From positions 1 to 5,029 of the forward strand of contig CACXZL010000339.1 of assembly GCA_902772085.1 (NCBI GenBank): a stretch of DNA of 5,029 bases, given 5' to 3'. The notes beneath the pieces are model-generated. The model saw nothing but the letters and a program-made list of their open reading frames with translations. It did not search any database and was not told the DNA's origin. This DNA comes from an uncultured Coriobacteriaceae bacterium. Lineage in GTDB: Bacteria; Actinomycetota; Coriobacteriia; Coriobacteriales; Atopobiaceae. The number at the start of each line of letters is the position of its first letter. Within the stretch, counting starts at the first letter, position 1. Below are positions 5,029-5,029 of this stretch, one piece after another. A program made the position numbers and the translations under genes.

Positions 5029-5029
5029 T

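Overview
The window is GC-rich bacterial DNA. Its codon use, its small AbrB/MazE-type gene joined to a membrane-anchored hydrolase, and its assortment of ATPase and nuclease-like accessory genes suggest a Coriobacteriia / Eggerthellaceae-like actinobacterium. This placement is a judgement from overall appearance, not from a marker gene. Two full-length plus-strand transcription units flank about 2 kb of accessory DNA in which every recognisable gene is broken.

Region by region. (1) Positions 6-1339 hold a two-gene plus-strand operon: a SpoVT/AbrB-fold DNA-binding protein that overlaps, by ATGA, a membrane-anchored alpha/beta hydrolase with a strong Shine-Dalgarno. (2) Positions 1340-1817 hold no supported gene. 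At 1515-1559 lies the 3' half of a tRNA, beginning exactly at a valine-type (GAC) anticodon loop and ending in CCA, with no matching 5' half next to it. A strong intrinsic terminator follows at 1569-1601 and two tandem 12-bp repeats at 1619-1642. This is what an attachment site left by a tRNA-integrating mobile element looks like. (3) Positions 1818-3310, minus strand, are a stretch of broken genes: the N-terminal piece of a SIR2-like NAD-binding protein, and a chimeric pseudogene in which the N-terminal P-loop part of an AAA-ATPase_like protein runs straight into the C-terminal tail of an Rpn-type (PD-(D/E)XK) protein, with a frameshift just after the junction. A REP-like palindrome and tandem CCCCTTTGTCA repeats lie at 3322-3376. 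(4) Positions 3501-5009 hold an apparently intact, solitary ATPase_2/DUF234-type ATP-binding protein (473 aa from ATG 3588). Its near-consensus promoter is embedded in a perfect 15-bp inverted repeat whose right arm is followed by a tandem half-repeat.

How it fits together. The intact genes at the two ends do not look functionally linked. The middle looks like a tRNA-associated integration site where defence- or mobility-type genes (SIR2, P-loop ATPase, PD-(D/E)XK) have arrived and decayed. No complete new system is visible. The most worthwhile leads are the palindromic operator/promoter of the DUF234 ATPase, the tRNA-Val half-site with its flanking repeats, and the ATPase-Rpn chimera.
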